Part shown: positions 13,034 through 14,175 of the stretch, one piece after another
Numbering within the stretch: the stretch's first letter is position 1
Layout: each line of letters starts with the position of its first letter
The notes under the pieces: model-generated
Databases searched by the model: none
Told to the model about the DNA's origin: nothing
Seen by the model: the letters and a program-made list of their open reading frames with translations, nothing else
Made by a program: the position numbers and the translations under genes
From: Oscillospiraceae bacterium
Lineage (GTDB): Bacteria; Bacillota; Clostridia; Oscillospirales; Oscillospiraceae
DNA: 14,175 nt
Assembly (NCBI GenBank): GCA_016292445.1
Contig: JAEDIN010000027.1
Coordinates: 1-14,175 of the forward strand
Direction of reading: 5' to 3'

Positions 13034-14173
13034 ATGAAAAAGTTTGTTGCGATACTGCTCGTTTCAGTGCTCGCACTCGGCTGTCTTGCCGGCTGCGGCT
13101 CAAAAAATGAGGACACCGTCATGACCGTTGACGGCGTTGATGTGAGCTTTGACGAGTATATGTACTACCTCAATACCGCGGCATCAACGCTCATAAGCTA
13201 CTACCAGGCCTCCACCGGCGGCGGCGTCGATTGGGACGGCGTGTGCATCTATGACAAGACCAAGACCAATGCCGAGTGGTGCATTAACGAAGCTCTCTAC
13301 AATGCCGCTCAGGGCTGCGTTATCATGAGTAAGGGCAAGAGCATGAACGCCCTGCCCACCGACGAGCAGCTAAAGTCTCTTGAGGACAATATCAGTACCA
13401 TCAGGAAAAACTACGAGGAAAGCGACGACCCCGATGCTGCCTTTGCCGACGCGCTAAACGGTCAGGGATTTACGCTCGAGTCCTTCAAGGCGGTTAATAA
13501 GATAAACTTCACCCTCGGCAATATCTTTACCTCACTCTACGGCGAAAACGGCGAGAAGCTAAGCGACGAAAAGCTTCAGACCTACATCGATGAAAACGGC
13601 TTCATGACCAGCGCCCACATCCTGTTCAGAACCAAGGAGGATGTCGAGGGCGAGAACGGTCAAACCACTCAAAAGGAGCTTTCCGACTCGGCTAAGGCGG
13701 AGAAAAAAGCACAGGCAGAGAAGCTGTGCAAGGAGCTCAAGGCGATAAAGGACGATACCCAGCGTAAGGAAAAGTTCTTTGAGTACATGAAGGAGTACAG
13801 CGAGGACCCCGGCAAGGAATCCTTCCCCAACGGCTACTGCTTCACCGAGGGCACGATGGTCGAGGAGTACACCGACACCACCAAGGAGCTTAAAAATTAC
13901 GAGGTTTCCGATGTTGTCGAATCCGACTTCGGCTATCACATCATAATGCGCCTGCCCACCGTCTCGAGCGATGTCGATACCGCCAATCAGTACGGCTACA
14001 CCCTCGGGCAGATGGCGTCAAGCTATGATTTTGACGAAGAGATGAAGACTTGGAATGTCACCGACAAGGCAAAGTTCAATTCCAAGTACAAAAGCTTTGA
14101 TTTCACCCAATTCTTCGGCGACGCCGGCTTCACCTACACGACCTACGCAAAGCTTAATGCCGACAAGAAATAA
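13034..14173 (+). CDS. Peptidyl-prolyl isomerase lipoprotein, PrsA/SurA type
   Basis: This 379-residue exported lipoprotein probably assists folding of secreted proteins on the outer face of the membrane. It begins with a basic n-region (MKKF), a hydrophobic stretch and a lipobox LAGC with the lipidation Cys at 21. A SurA-N-like helical chaperone region runs to about 185. A parvulin-type rotamase domain spans about 191-308, opening with TSAHILFRTKED and closing with VVESDFGYHIIMRL. It contains a highly charged Lys/Glu insertion at about 213-250. The C-terminal segment of about 70 residues is rich in aromatics. Five further cysteines (71, 83, 95, 232, 269) lie in the exported part. The start is supported by GGAG 7 bases upstream. 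mfd followed by such a gene is a known Clostridia neighbourhood. Assignment to the family is firm; the specific client proteins are unknown. Confidence 0.9.
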   Translation: MKKFVAILLVSVLALGCLAGCGSKNEDTVMTVDGVDVSFDEYMYYLNTAASTLISYYQASTGGGVDWDGVCIYDKTKTNAEWCINEALYNAAQGCVIMSKGKSMNALPTDEQLKSLEDNISTIRKNYEESDDPDAAFADALNGQGFTLESFKAVNKINFTLGNIFTSLYGENGEKLSDEKLQTYIDENGFMTSAHILFRTKEDVEGENGQTTQKELSDSAKAEKKAQAEKLCKELKAIKDDTQRKEKFFEYMKEYSEDPGKESFPNGYCFTEGTMVEEYTDTTKELKNYEVSDVVESDFGYHIIMRLPTVSSDVDTANQYGYTLGQMASSYDFDEEMKTWNVTDKAKFNSKYKSFDFTQFFGDAGFTYTTYAKLNADKK

Positions 14174-14175
14174 TC

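Noticed and set aside
517..14173. A novel defence, mobile or metabolic gene system in the coding part
   Set aside because: Every convincing gene belongs to a well-known core family for replication, repair, supercoiling or secretion folding, and all appear intact. The unusual signals are in the non-coding regions and in a few residues.

Overview
This window is the chromosomal replication-origin region of a Gram-positive bacterium. It is most likely a Clostridia member, and probably an Oscillospirales (Ruminococcaceae-like) gut anaerobe. Three things support this. The gene order dnaA, dnaN, S4-domain gene, recF, remB-type DUF370 gene, gyrB, gyrA is the classic Firmicutes arrangement. mfd followed by a PrsA/SurA-type lipoprotein is a familiar Clostridia neighbourhood. 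The protein sequences are closest, from memory, to that order. The family-level placement is an inference.

Layout from left to right. Positions 1-516 hold no convincing gene; they carry two diverged copies of a structured repeat and two hairpins just downstream of gyrA. Positions 517-9275 are a seven-gene block on the minus strand, read leftward from dnaA (9275) to gyrA (517). Between dnaA and dnaN, 7725-7967 is the predicted oriC. It has at least five good DnaA boxes of a non-canonical type (TTTTCAACA / TTATCAACA rather than TTATCCACA), a run of six DnaA-trio-like triplets, and an AT-rich unwinding stretch next to dnaN. Positions 9276-9447 are the divergent dnaA/mfd promoter region. Positions 9448-14173 carry mfd and a peptidyl-prolyl isomerase lipoprotein gene on the plus strand.

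How it works together. DnaA would bind the boxes and open the AT-rich stretch. The dnaN product is the sliding clamp. RecF supports repair of stalled forks and gaps. GyrA and GyrB remove positive supercoils ahead of the forks. The S4 protein and the RemB-like protein are conserved small passengers of this cluster. Genes on both sides mostly point away from the origin, so they are co-oriented with replication. The exception is dnaA, which lies on the mfd side of the predicted oriC.

All genes look intact and none looks horizontally acquired. I found no new defence or mobile system. The points of real interest are the variant DnaA boxes together with matching substitutions in the DnaA DNA-binding helix, the well-formed predicted unwinding module, a possibly leaderless mfd transcript, and the structured repeats beyond gyrA.
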